27,855 bases of DNA, from NCBI GenBank assembly GCA_037143575.1, contig JBAWYM010000021.1, positions 1 to 27,855 of the forward strand, written 5' to 3'. Source of the stretch: JBAWYM01 sp037143575 (GTDB taxonomy: Bacteria; Patescibacteriota; Gracilibacteria; Peribacterales; Peribacteraceae). Of the stretch, positions 16,801-23,881 are shown piece by piece. The notes under the pieces are model-generated. The model was not told the DNA's origin and made no database searches. It saw only the letters and a list, made by a program, of their open reading frames with translations. The position numbers and the translations under genes were made by a program. Numbering within the stretch: the stretch's first letter is position 1; the number at the start of each line of letters is the position of its first letter.

Positions 16801-17627
16801 AGCCAACAATCTGCAAGAGCTTTGCTTACTGGATAGAACGTGCCCGGGTATCCTTTATCGAGCATTGCGAAGGGCGCTGAGACGGCCTGCACACGGTTAC
16901 TCAGACCCGTGATGACTTTGCCATCGATGGTGCATCCGTCCACGAGGCAGTCGCGCACCTGCCTCGGGAGAGCACTCGGTTCCTTCGTGTCTTCCTGTGT
17001 ATCGAAGCCTACGGCGGTCTCTACTCCGGCTTTCTTGAGCACTTTTCCTGTCTCCGTCCCATCCACCATGTAGCGGAAGGCAATGGTTTTCGTCATGCCA
17101 CTTTTCTTTTCGCGGAGTGTTGCACTCACAAACTTTCCGAGCCAATTTTTGTGCACGGCCACCAGTTCGTTTTCGGTGAGGAGCGTGATGAGAGGATTGC
17201 TGTGGATACGGGCGAGGAAGAATTCTTCGATGTCAGAAGGAAGCGTGGATACCGTTCCATTTTTTGATGACCCGAGTCCGAAGTGAGAACCGCTTACGGT
17301 GCCATATTTCTTCTGGAGGAATGCCTGCAAATCGCCGTAGAGACCAAAGTTCTGCCAATCGGTATTACTGTCATCGAAAGCGCTCATTCCGGCTTCCACG
17401 GCCTGTCCGCCGATCATGGAGGAATCCGTTGCCAGGATGATTGAGGAACCATTTTCCGCAGCGGTGATGGCAGCACTCGTTCCTCCGAGGCTGGAGCCGT
17501 AGATGAGGATGTCGGTGGAGAGTGTGGGGTTGCCGGGGCTGGTGAGGAATACGAAGACTAATCCAGCTCCTCCGATGAGGCCGCTGACTGCGATAAGTAT
17601 AATCGTTGATTTTCGAAGCCACTGCAT
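13821..17627 (-). CDS. Membrane-anchored FAD-dependent oxidoreductase-like protein with large insertion
   Basis: This is a 1268-residue protein. After a basic start, a helix at residues 8-28 anchors it, putting the rest outside the membrane by the positive-inside rule. DILIYGSSLGGTSAAITAAENG (39-60, shown as one Rossmann motif with GSSLGG at 44-49) and MIGGQAVEAG at 71-80 match the FAD_oxidored family. The family's second half reappears only much later: YIREGRRLPSV near 938 and ELAIGQSVGALLSYCL near 1085-1100. About 480 residues of beta-rich, Ser/Thr-rich sequence lie between (about 360-840). The C-terminal 175 residues are unassigned; they have a weak resemblance to surface-layer type repeats. 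Substrate is unknown. The ATG at 17627 lies eight bases after a TACACT box, so the transcript may be leaderless. The gene follows the Tat-exported protein by 65 bp. Confidence 0.75.
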   Translation of the reverse strand: MQWLRKSTIILIAVSGLIGGAGLVFVFLTSPGNPTLSTDILIYGSSLGGTSAAITAAENGSSIILATDSSMIGGQAVEAGMSAFDDSNTDWQNFGLYGDLQAFLQKKYGTVSGSHFGLGSSKNGTVSTLPSDIEEFFLARIHSNPLITLLTENELVAVHKNWLGKFVSATLREKKSGMTKTIAFRYMVDGTETGKVLKKAGVETAVGFDTQEDTKEPSALPRQVRDCLVDGCTIDGKVITGLSNRVQAVSAPFAMLDKGYPGTFYPVSKALADCWLPSAKKSFIRGAETFEANRAGCTATILIAPDFDDIYDVFFINQGKNSFQTSLSTELWGSSPINTDILTSATENFVKMGTFAFTRSSPTRITLTSLTPSSAIEGVILVAKNIHEPPVIISNPQEKTLSYARSGLKYVQATITITTRAPLTTDTVRFSVDGSQVEAKMTGLSTYSAESIPLDLNGSMIFQNILPSLLSSVLLTPSAAASPSALSFEGDSPETMIPVEEAKAASIFSSVSRPVKEWTFTSTESGTHLFAMDGLENLWFGFELFDVTNNAPIKTTMQILHNVSRNPLPLFVAPLQSDTIYRVRMGLTAQDPWIPFRWTTTPLQKSNLLWRGRSEPRTLSAPDFAGIYDLWLRAPKESTVSLTSERGTLKEDLAAFSMPTSANEQNFQYAGKVYLDALTKLTASAPAVEMLAIPNLSVPTWTFPVRSDEAKADMRIKELPPGLFRAVVSGGEFAALSALTLTPDGADSAESLPLSVAWNSAVTSHSFAQKGGTLTVRLPTTKLTASGTITFYEDIPPLTSSWSFSMNAHPLMGTGTSLHVPLFQFRNIVSGEHLLESSVLRLLPRLPVANDSQGIALIVNPSNDLAPVMPDDLDTDALQKRAEDLSLSYAYWMQNDYRGDARGLGCDPSAFTCTTARAQKVIGLFSDPLSLFPPALYIREGRRLPSVSPMTENDLRIPLLACTDPACAKDACSPVPGRADVCSSHATPVFPEDGLLPVQYLMDIHTFFDPLEYFLDWKPFLKSMTDLSLLDGTTLLSTDRILTSRPSQIRLGALLPKNGNTLYAASLNIGATQIANSALRIHSNELAIGQSVGALLSYCLQQQSDPQHLSPSAVQAFRAFLIHKEFPIFPITGTASDPLLAKGVQYLLLHRDLSPSMQIPYRSAKSIVSRYSVAPDKSLDAHDLLMVKKYFGYSASQGEKITFRQVVLWLTGSVAQREQDESAAQRTTRVNLLKRLSTLPPSFAILDREITKGDLYRAISVKIGQSGS

Positions 17628-17692
17628 CGTGGAACAGTGTAGCGCATCATTTGTCGTACCGAGACCCGCGATTTCTGGGGATCATGTGGTGT

Positions 17693-19762
17693 TTACTTCG
17701 TACTCGCAAATGTCGTGGTTTTCCGGGCGAATTTGTCCTTTTTTTGCGTGGAGTGCAGGACGACGGACATTCCATTGACGGTCACGGTACCTGTTGCATC
17801 GCAGAGTACGACCAGGTTGTTCGCTGGGGCGGCAGGTTTGTTGGGACCGGCCATTGCAACAGCAACGACTGGTTGGTTCGGACCGTTGTGCTGAGGGGCG
17901 GGTTGATTGGGCCCCTGTCCGGGGATGAAGAGCCCGGTACTGTTCGGCGGAATACCTGTGAGGAACCGGAGAGTGAGCGGAGGAGGCAGAGTGGCCGGTC
18001 TGGGCGTGATATCCGTGATTTCGCATCGCAGCGTCGTCATCGCTGGCGTGGGAGTAAGTGTCCCGGTAATGGAGAATGTTCCCTCGTGAGGCAGCCATGG
18101 TTCGCCGGAGGGGATGGCATCTTTTTGAGGAGAGGCATTGACGGAGCTGACAGGAGTCGTTCGAACACTCCTCCCGTTGCGGCCTACCATTCCAGTATCC
18201 GGAGCCCCTAACCCCTGATGGATACTGCTCCCGTTGAGAGGGAAGCCGTGCTGATAGGCTGTGATAGCAGCATTTCCGTCGCCGATACCTTTTTGGCGGT
18301 AAGCCTTGTCCCATGCTCCATCGATTCCCAAATTTATCACACCTTTTGGCCCTTGGAAACCTTGGATGATGCCTCCTCCAAGCCTGGCATAGGCGTCTCC
18401 GAACTTTAAGCCTTCAGGAGATTTCGAAAAAGACGTTGTCTGTGTGTACCCTCCTCCCTTTTGGACATGACCTATCAATTCCGTCGGAGCGGGGAATTCC
18501 ACCCCGATAATCCATGGGCCTCCCGGGGCGATAATTTTTCCTTCTAGAGGCTTCACATTATCCGGGCCTCCCAGGACGGGTTTGCCTGTCTGGAAGGCGG
18601 GAAGAAGATCGACTTTGAGGTCCCCGTTTTCGAGAAGTTCCCAGTTTTGCATCATCACCTGTGTAATCTGCTGTGCAGATGCCGCAACTTCTTCGGATTT
18701 CGCATGTGTTGTGAGGAATTTCTGCTCCGTATCTGTGCTTGCTGCAATCTGCTCCAGTTGGGGGATCAGGTCTGCGACAAGATTGCTGATGAATTCAGTG
18801 CAACCAGGCATTTTCGATACTGCTGACCACTGCTCTCTATCCTTCTGAAGTCCGCTGGCACTGAAGGATGTGAGATGGCCCAACGTTTGGGTTGCGAGGT
18901 TTTGGGTTTGCTGAAGTACGGCATTCCCCTGGCCGTTGGTCTTACTCATTCTGTCTAAAACCGGATACAAACGACCCTGCCTAAGTAAATCCATCGTATT
19001 GACGCTTGTCTTTTTTTCCAGTTCAGGATTAAGCGAAGAAGCATGGTCCTTGAGTAATCTCTGGGCTGCAGGTGTGATACTGGCTGCCGTGTTCTTACGC
19101 GTTTCTGGAGATGCGGAGCCGAGAGCGCCTGCGTATCCTTTGATGAATTTCTGTCCTGTAGGCTGTGTAGAGTTCGCGAACACTGATCGGGAGTTCTGCA
19201 GTAAACCTACGGCTGACAATGCTGAGGTCGCATTGCCGGGAGGAAGGCCATGTACAGATGCAAATGCTGTATGGATTTTTTGGAGCAACTCACCACTGAG
19301 GAGACCTTGTGGAGGAACTTTCTGGCTGCAGGCCCAAGTGTGGACAGCGGCAAGTCCTGCCTGTCTCTGGCGGGGAGTAAGGCCATTCTTTTTGTCCATA
19401 ATGCGATCGACCATCACGTCGGCAAGGATGGGATGGTGCGAAAGCAGCGCTCCTAATTTTTCACTGTTGATGCTTTCGATAAGCTTCGCCGATGTCGCAT
19501 CGAGAGTCTGCTGTGGATCGCTCGTTGTTCCTAATAATGAATCCAAGTTATCCCGCTGCGGCTGTGGTTGTATAGGACTATGGACACCTGATTTCATCGC
19601 CACTTGTCGGGGCTCTCCTCCCCGAATTTCATCTCCCATTATCAATGCAAGAGCTGCGGTACTTGTAGCAAGAAATGACCGTCGATCCAATGGTCGTGCA
19701 GCTCGGGGTGCAGTTCCATGAACTTCTGTGTCGAGCCCCTCATTTTCAGTTCTTTCTGACAT
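17693..19762 (-). CDS. Tat-exported protein of unknown function
   Basis: From ATG 19762 this is a 689-residue protein with a twin-arginine signal near residues 28-43: DRRSFLATSTAALALIMG, with the RR-x-FL consensus and a moderately hydrophobic core. Such signals export folded, often cofactor-bearing proteins. Residues 80-400 are mostly alpha-helical and Gln/Ala/Leu-rich with no recognisable domain. Residues 400-550 are Gly-rich (GGGYTQTTSF, ARLGGGIIQGF, GVINLGIDGAW), and the end contains a GPNQP/GPNKP motif repeated three times in a Pro-rich linker, then a short beta-rich tail. The frame is open 43 codons upstream through a hydrophobic stretch, but that start would bury the Tat motif. No Shine-Dalgarno sequence is seen. 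It precedes the FAD-oxidoreductase-like gene, so a shared exported role is possible. Confidence 0.65.
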   Translation of the reverse strand: MSERTENEGLDTEVHGTAPRAARPLDRRSFLATSTAALALIMGDEIRGGEPRQVAMKSGVHSPIQPQPQRDNLDSLLGTTSDPQQTLDATSAKLIESINSEKLGALLSHHPILADVMVDRIMDKKNGLTPRQRQAGLAAVHTWACSQKVPPQGLLSGELLQKIHTAFASVHGLPPGNATSALSAVGLLQNSRSVFANSTQPTGQKFIKGYAGALGSASPETRKNTAASITPAAQRLLKDHASSLNPELEKKTSVNTMDLLRQGRLYPVLDRMSKTNGQGNAVLQQTQNLATQTLGHLTSFSASGLQKDREQWSAVSKMPGCTEFISNLVADLIPQLEQIAASTDTEQKFLTTHAKSEEVAASAQQITQVMMQNWELLENGDLKVDLLPAFQTGKPVLGGPDNVKPLEGKIIAPGGPWIIGVEFPAPTELIGHVQKGGGYTQTTSFSKSPEGLKFGDAYARLGGGIIQGFQGPKGVINLGIDGAWDKAYRQKGIGDGNAAITAYQHGFPLNGSSIHQGLGAPDTGMVGRNGRSVRTTPVSSVNASPQKDAIPSGEPWLPHEGTFSITGTLTPTPAMTTLRCEITDITPRPATLPPPLTLRFLTGIPPNSTGLFIPGQGPNQPAPQHNGPNQPVVAVAMAGPNKPAAPANNLVVLCDATGTVTVNGMSVVLHSTQKKDKFARKTTTFASTK

Positions 19763-19906
19763 ATTCCAGAGAAGGAGAATGTAAGAAAACTTATGAATGA
19801 TATGTAAGAATACTAACATTATTTTATTGCAAGTCAAGATATCGCACAATGCCTTGCGGCAAGTGCAACAGAACTTTTCCGGATTGCACACACGACGTAA
19901 AAAACA

Positions 19907-20051
19907 CTCATACCACTTCGCGTTTTAAACATTCTAAATACGTCCGGTGTCATCAAAGGTATTTCTTGGCTTGAGTAAACGCTTCGCGGTATTCATAGCA
20001 CCCTTGTTTGCTCCGAGGAATGGAGAATGTCTCCATTGCAAATTGGTATCA
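19907..20051. repeat. 145-bp intergenic repeat element, copy B
   Basis: This is the partner of 877-1021, with the same length, orientation and termini. It carries an extra internal hairpin, AATGGAGA and TCTCCATT, that copy A lacks. It ends eight bases before the last base of the ligA stop codon, just as copy A ends at the CAP gene stop. Both therefore form the 3' end of a minus-strand gene. The rest of the 19763-20058 interval shows no gene. Confidence 0.6.
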
Positions 20052-20058
20052 ATACGCA

Positions 20059-22200
20059 TTACGTTCCCATCTTCTGCAATTCCTCCTCTCTGATCACCTT
20101 CACCCCCAGCTTCTCGGCCTCCTTCAGTTTACTCCCCGCCTCAGCCCCCGCCACGAGGTAGTCCGTCTTCTTGCTCACCGACCCGCTCACCGTTCCGCCG
20201 CGCTCTTTGATGAAGGATTTGGCTTCCTCCCGACTCATGGTGGGGAGCGTTCCCGTGAGGACGAAGGTCTTGCCGGCGAAGATCTGCGGAGCCGTACTTC
20301 CCTCCGGCCGCAGTGCCACCATGCCGGCCTCGCCGAATTTTTCGAGCAGTGCGCGGCTTCCTTCTTCGGCGATCCACTCCACCACAGCCGATGCCACCAC
20401 CGGGCCGACGCCATCGATTGCAGAGAGCTCCTCCAGCGTCGCAGTGCGCAGTGTCGTCTCCAGATCGTCCATCGCTACGGCGTGGACCGTGATCTTCTGC
20501 TTCGCACCGGCATCGAAGAGCGATGTCTGGGGTCCGATGGGATCACTGCGTTCGATCGTCCGTTCCTGTGTTTTCCACGGGAGTCGGCGCGCGAGGATTT
20601 CTGCAGTCTCCCGTCCGATGTGGCGGATGCCGAGGGCGAAGAGGAAGCGTTCGAGCGGGATGACTTTGGCATCCGCGATCGCCTCCAGGAGGTTCCCGAT
20701 TTTCTTCTCTTTAAACGACGGCAGACCCGTGAGATCCTCGAAGGTGAGGAAGAAGAGATCCCCCGGATCGGTAATCAATTTTTCTTCGAGCAGGAGCTCC
20801 ACCGTTTCCTTTCCCAGTCCCTCGATATTCATCGCATGGCGCGAGGCGAAGTGCTCGATCCGCTCCTGGCGCATTGCGGCGCAGTTCGGGTTTGCACAGC
20901 GGTGGACCACTTCCCCTTCTGGCCGTTCCAAAGCGAATCCGCAGCTGGGGCAGTGGGTGGGGAAGAGGAAGGGCTTGGAGGCCTTTGGGCGCAGATTCTT
21001 CAATACATCGATGACCTCGGGAATAACGTCACCGGCTTTGCGGACAATCACGGTGTCGCCGATGCGCACATCGAGGCGCGCGATTTCATCGGCATTGTGA
21101 AGAGTTGCCCGCGAGACCGTTGATCCCGCGAGCAAAGTTGGCGTGAGGTGTGCGACGGGGGTGATGGCTCCGGTCCGTCCCACCTGCAGCTGGATTTCCA
21201 ATACCTGAGCGGGCTTCTCCTCTGCAGGGAACTTCCAAGCGCGAGCCCAGCGCGGAGCCTTGGCCGTGGAGCCGAGGTCGCGCTGGAGACGGCGATCATT
21301 CACCTTGATGACGACGCCATCGATGTCGAAGGGAAGTGCTTCGCGTTCCTTGCCCCACTGGCCGAAGATCATTTCGATATCTTCAGGCGTTTCGCACAAT
21401 CGGAAATCCGGATGTACTGGGAAGTCCGCACGCTGCAGAAATTCCATGAGCTCTTTCTGTGTTTCTATCCCCAGCACATCCGCTCCGTCCAGCGCGTAGC
21501 AGAAGAGGCGCAGCTCTCGCGAGGCGGCGACGGCGGGGTCCAATTGCCGGACTGATCCTGCGGCGGCATTGCGGGGATTGGCGAAGCGCTCGCTGTCCGG
21601 GAGATCCTTGTTGATCTTTGCGAGCGCAGCCTTGGTCATGTACACCTCTCCGCCTATTTCCAGGAAGCGTGGAAGATGCTTCGTTTCCGTTATAGTGAAT
21701 TGCAGTGGTAGCGCTTCAATCGTCCGGACAGTATGCGTCACATCTTCCCCTTCGGTGCCGTCTCCACGGGTGAGGGCGCGCAGGAGTGCATAGGTTTGGG
21801 ATCCTTCCTTCCGTTCGTAGACGAGGGAGATATTGAGCCCGTCGATCTTGAGCTCCACGATGCAGCTGAAGAGCTTCTTCTCTTCCCCGAGAGCCCGTCG
21901 CATCTGGTCGATCCAGTCATCGATTTCCGCTCGCGAGAAGGCATCGGTGAGCGATTGCTTGATGGAAAGGTGCCGGACTTTGGGCAGTCTTCCATCCAGT
22001 GGCGATCCGACGCGCTGCGTGGGCGAATCGGGCGTGATGAGATCGGGATATTCCTGTTCGAGGATTTTCAGTTCTTGCTTGAGAGCATCACGGACATCTT
22101 CCGAAACCTCAGTATTATTCTCGATGAAGTACACACGATTGAGGCGGAAGATTTCTTCCTTGAGCTTGCCGATGCGTTCCGCAGCCTGAGGCTTGTCCAT
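20059..22200 (-). CDS. ligA: NAD-dependent DNA ligase
   Basis: This 713-residue protein has the full LigA layout. The adenylation domain includes the KxDG motif (ELKIDGL) with Lys118 as the nucleophile that takes AMP from NAD. Other nucleotidyltransferase motifs follow, such as EIGGEVYM at 181-188, FDIDGVVIKV at 291-300 and WKFPAEEKP at 322-330. The OB fold comes next, then a four-cysteine zinc site (Cys417, Cys420, Cys435, Cys440), helix-hairpin-helix repeats, and a C-terminal BRCT domain starting at about 635 (KTFVLTGTLPTMSREEAK). It seals nicks in replication and repair. The length is slightly above the usual 670 residues. The ATG at 22200 lies seven bases after a TACAAT box, pointing to a leaderless message. 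Confidence 0.98.
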   Translation of the reverse strand: MDKPQAAERIGKLKEEIFRLNRVYFIENNTEVSEDVRDALKQELKILEQEYPDLITPDSPTQRVGSPLDGRLPKVRHLSIKQSLTDAFSRAEIDDWIDQMRRALGEEKKLFSCIVELKIDGLNISLVYERKEGSQTYALLRALTRGDGTEGEDVTHTVRTIEALPLQFTITETKHLPRFLEIGGEVYMTKAALAKINKDLPDSERFANPRNAAAGSVRQLDPAVAASRELRLFCYALDGADVLGIETQKELMEFLQRADFPVHPDFRLCETPEDIEMIFGQWGKEREALPFDIDGVVIKVNDRRLQRDLGSTAKAPRWARAWKFPAEEKPAQVLEIQLQVGRTGAITPVAHLTPTLLAGSTVSRATLHNADEIARLDVRIGDTVIVRKAGDVIPEVIDVLKNLRPKASKPFLFPTHCPSCGFALERPEGEVVHRCANPNCAAMRQERIEHFASRHAMNIEGLGKETVELLLEEKLITDPGDLFFLTFEDLTGLPSFKEKKIGNLLEAIADAKVIPLERFLFALGIRHIGRETAEILARRLPWKTQERTIERSDPIGPQTSLFDAGAKQKITVHAVAMDDLETTLRTATLEELSAIDGVGPVVASAVVEWIAEEGSRALLEKFGEAGMVALRPEGSTAPQIFAGKTFVLTGTLPTMSREEAKSFIKERGGTVSGSVSKKTDYLVAGAEAGSKLKEAEKLGVKVIREEELQKMGT

Positions 22201-22207
22201 GGCGGGG

Positions 22208-22213
22208 ATTGTA
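22208..22213 (-). promoter_or_regulatory. -10 box of ligA, leaderless start
   Basis: TACAAT on the minus strand ends seven bases before the ligA ATG. At 17-bp spacing the -35 position reads TTCTCC (22236-22231), a weak match. The short distance leaves no room for a ribosome binding site. Confidence 0.5.
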
Positions 22214-22412
22214 GGGGGATTGATGAGGCTGGAGAAGCTTGGAATAGGTTATAGAAGCCTGATAGGTTTAGCTAAAAAAATCCTATCTGGCGTCTCGATC
22301 CTCTTTCCATCGTCTCATACCTTTCCTTTCAAGCATCTCTAACCTCTGTTTCCTCTCAATCCTCACTATCTGTCAATTGCAATATCTGTGGGAACAGTAA
22401 AGATGCCGAGTC

Positions 22413-22649
22413 GTGATGATGGTTGATGACATTTTGGCGGCATTGGAGAAGCTCGACCGGCAGATGGTGCGTCTGATCGCGGATCGCCGTGAGCTCGTGG
22501 CCCAGATTCCGGGCGGACTTTCTGTAGATCAGGAACTCGAGATTATGAGCCTGTGGATTGACGAAGCGGTGGAGCGCGAGCTCGACGAAGCCTCGATGGA
22601 GAAGATGGGGAAGATCGTGAGCCAGATGTGTCGGAAGCGCGGGGAGTGA
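22413..22649 (+). CDS. Minimal chorismate mutase-like (AroQ-fold) protein
   Basis: This 78-residue, wholly helical protein has starts at GTG 22413, ATG 22416 and ATG 22419. The first helix (ILAALEKLDRQMVRLIADRR near residues 7-26) resembles the long helix of AroQ-type chorismate mutases, where LDRQMVRLIADRRELV fits the R-x-x-ID-x-x-L/I-x-x-L-x-x-R-R pattern. QELEIMSLWIDEAV then fits the second helix, and a third follows. Chorismate mutase converts chorismate to prephenate in aromatic amino acid synthesis. Against this, the usual loop lysine is absent, and the Arg of the helix-2 Arg-Glu pair is not conserved (QELE). It may be degenerate or act with a partner. A longer open frame on the other strand looks like a shadow. 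Confidence 0.55.
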   Translation: MMMVDDILAALEKLDRQMVRLIADRRELVAQIPGGLSVDQELEIMSLWIDEAVERELDEASMEKMGKIVSQMCRKRGE

Positions 22650-22788
22650 CGGAGGTATGAGAGATTTGGAAGGCTCCACGATGACCTCGGGGCTTCCACC
22701 TTTGTTTTCAGAGCTATGGCGGACAAGTCGTGGGGCAGGACTTAGAAATGATGAGCAATAACAGAAAGTTTTTACCTCCTTTTTGTTA

Positions 22789-22816
22789 TTGACAGAGTGA
22801 ATCAAGTACTTAAAAT
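22789..22816 (+). promoter_or_regulatory. Strong sigma70-type promoter for the serine-rich protein
   Basis: A perfect TTGACA (22789-22794) and TAAAAT (22811-22816) are separated by 16 bp. Transcription should start near 22823, leaving about 65 nt of AT-rich untranslated leader before the ATG at 22889. No ribosome binding site is seen in that leader. Confidence 0.7.
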
Positions 22817-22888
22817 GCCGCCAAAGTTACGTTTACTAATCATATTGTCGCTGAAATTACTTCTTTAATTCATTCTTCTAGTTCCGTT

Positions 22889-23743
22889 ATGCGTAAACCA
22901 TTAGTATTTATTACTGCTCTCATCATTACCTTGGCCTTGGCGCCTGCTCTCGTCAGCATCAATCCCAGTTACGCACAGTATGCAAACTTATCGTCCAACA
23001 ATTCGAGCAGTTCCTCATACTCATACTCGAGTAATGCATCCAGTACGAGCGTGTCCAGCAGTTCCGATAGTTCGTCTTGGAGCACATCCAGTGCTGTTTC
23101 AAGTTCCTCGAGCGACAGTTCCTCGAGCGAATCCAGCAGCACATCGTCCAGCAGCTCATCATGTTCAGTAGATATGAGCAATGCCACTATCGAAGGCGAG
23201 TCACTCTCATCCAAGGTGGCCAGATTCCGTGGCAACGTACCGTCTCTCTGCAAAGGTCAGCATGCGGAACTCATTATTTCCACAGTTAACGGCAGTATGA
23301 GCCTTCCCAACAACAAAAAATGGATTGCGCAAAACATTGCCAGTCTTTCAGCGACACCATCAACGGCTTTCACGCTACAAGGAAAAATCGTTATCAAGGA
23401 TGATGTATTAGGTACCGAACTCGGCTCCAAGAATGTGTCGATAACCATTACGCCACGCACGGCAATGACACTGTTCCTCACTCCCAAAGCAGGCGCAATC
23501 GAATGCAAATACGCGACCGGAGCCAAGCGTGGTCTTGTGAGTCTGACTATCACCAATTTTTTTGGATATTCTACGAAGGCTTACCTTCCCAACACGGCTG
23601 CCCTCGGCACATATTACACATTCAAAGGTCTATCATCGTGGGTCTCGTACTCTGTCACAGCAGAGACGGAGTTTGAGCTCAACCCCCAAGAATTCATCAT
23701 CACCGAAACGATCACGAAGAGTGCAAAGCCAACACTATTTTAG
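22889..23743 (+). CDS. Secreted serine-rich surface protein
   Basis: This is a 284-residue protein with a clear signal peptide (basic start, LIITLALAPALV core, cleavage after PSYA at about residue 29). Residues 35-93 are nearly all Ser with a few Asn, Tyr, Asp, Glu and Trp, likely a flexible and perhaps glycosylated stalk. The remaining 190 residues form a beta-rich domain with three Cys (near 92, 122 and 205) and Thr/Ser-rich strands (KNVSITITPRTAMTLFLTP, GLVSLTITNFFG). There is no anchoring motif at the C-terminus. I do not recognise the domain; a surface or adhesive role is inferred from the layout alone. The gene is monocistronic, with its own strong promoter and a good terminator. Confidence 0.75.
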   Translation: MRKPLVFITALIITLALAPALVSINPSYAQYANLSSNNSSSSSYSYSSNASSTSVSSSSDSSSWSTSSAVSSSSSDSSSSESSSTSSSSSSCSVDMSNATIEGESLSSKVARFRGNVPSLCKGQHAELIISTVNGSMSLPNNKKWIAQNIASLSATPSTAFTLQGKIVIKDDVLGTELGSKNVSITITPRTAMTLFLTPKAGAIECKYATGAKRGLVSLTITNFFGYSTKAYLPNTAALGTYYTFKGLSSWVSYSVTAETEFELNPQEFIITETITKSAKPTLF

Positions 23744-23761
23744 GGTTTTAATGATCGAAGA

Positions 23762-23790
23762 ACCGTTCTCAGCTGGGGACGGTTTTTCTT
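23762..23790 (+). terminator. Rho-independent terminator
   Basis: ACCGTTCTC (23762-23770) pairs with GGGGACGGT (23775-23783) over nine positions, including G-U pairs, around an AGCT loop. It is followed directly by TTTTCTT. It ends the serine-rich protein transcript. Confidence 0.85.
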
Positions 23791-23847
23791 GAGGATCACC
23801 AATGAAACATTGTTCATGGGCAGTGATCGCTTACCGGAAAACGATGA

Positions 23848-23875
23848 TTGACAGATGTAAATATGAGACTACAGT
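23848..23875 (+). promoter_or_regulatory. Promoter of the lipoprotein gene, leaderless spacing
   Basis: A perfect TTGACA (23848-23853) and TACAGT (23870-23875) are separated by 16 bp. Only six bases separate the -10 box from the ATG at 23882, which predicts a transcript starting at that ATG. Confidence 0.65.
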
Positions 23876-23881
23876 AGTAGA

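Noticed and set aside
20008..21123. 371-codon open frame on the plus strand
   Set aside because: It is antisense to ligA, whose motifs are unmistakable.
22356..22805. 149-codon open frame on the minus strand over the chorismate-mutase-like gene
   Set aside because: It is longer than the plus-strand frame, but its translation has no sensible helical pattern and the plus-strand frame matches a known three-helix family outline.
22814..22867. 17-codon Leu-rich small frame before the serine-rich protein, resembling a leader peptide
   Set aside because: Its ATG lies inside the -10 box of the strong promoter, so it would not be in the transcript, and no switching hairpins follow it.
22969..23253. 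Leu/Glu-rich minus-strand frame opposite the serine stalk
   Set aside because: Regular AGC/TCG/TCC serine codons read backwards as Leu/Glu/Asp repeats, so this is an artefact of the serine tract.
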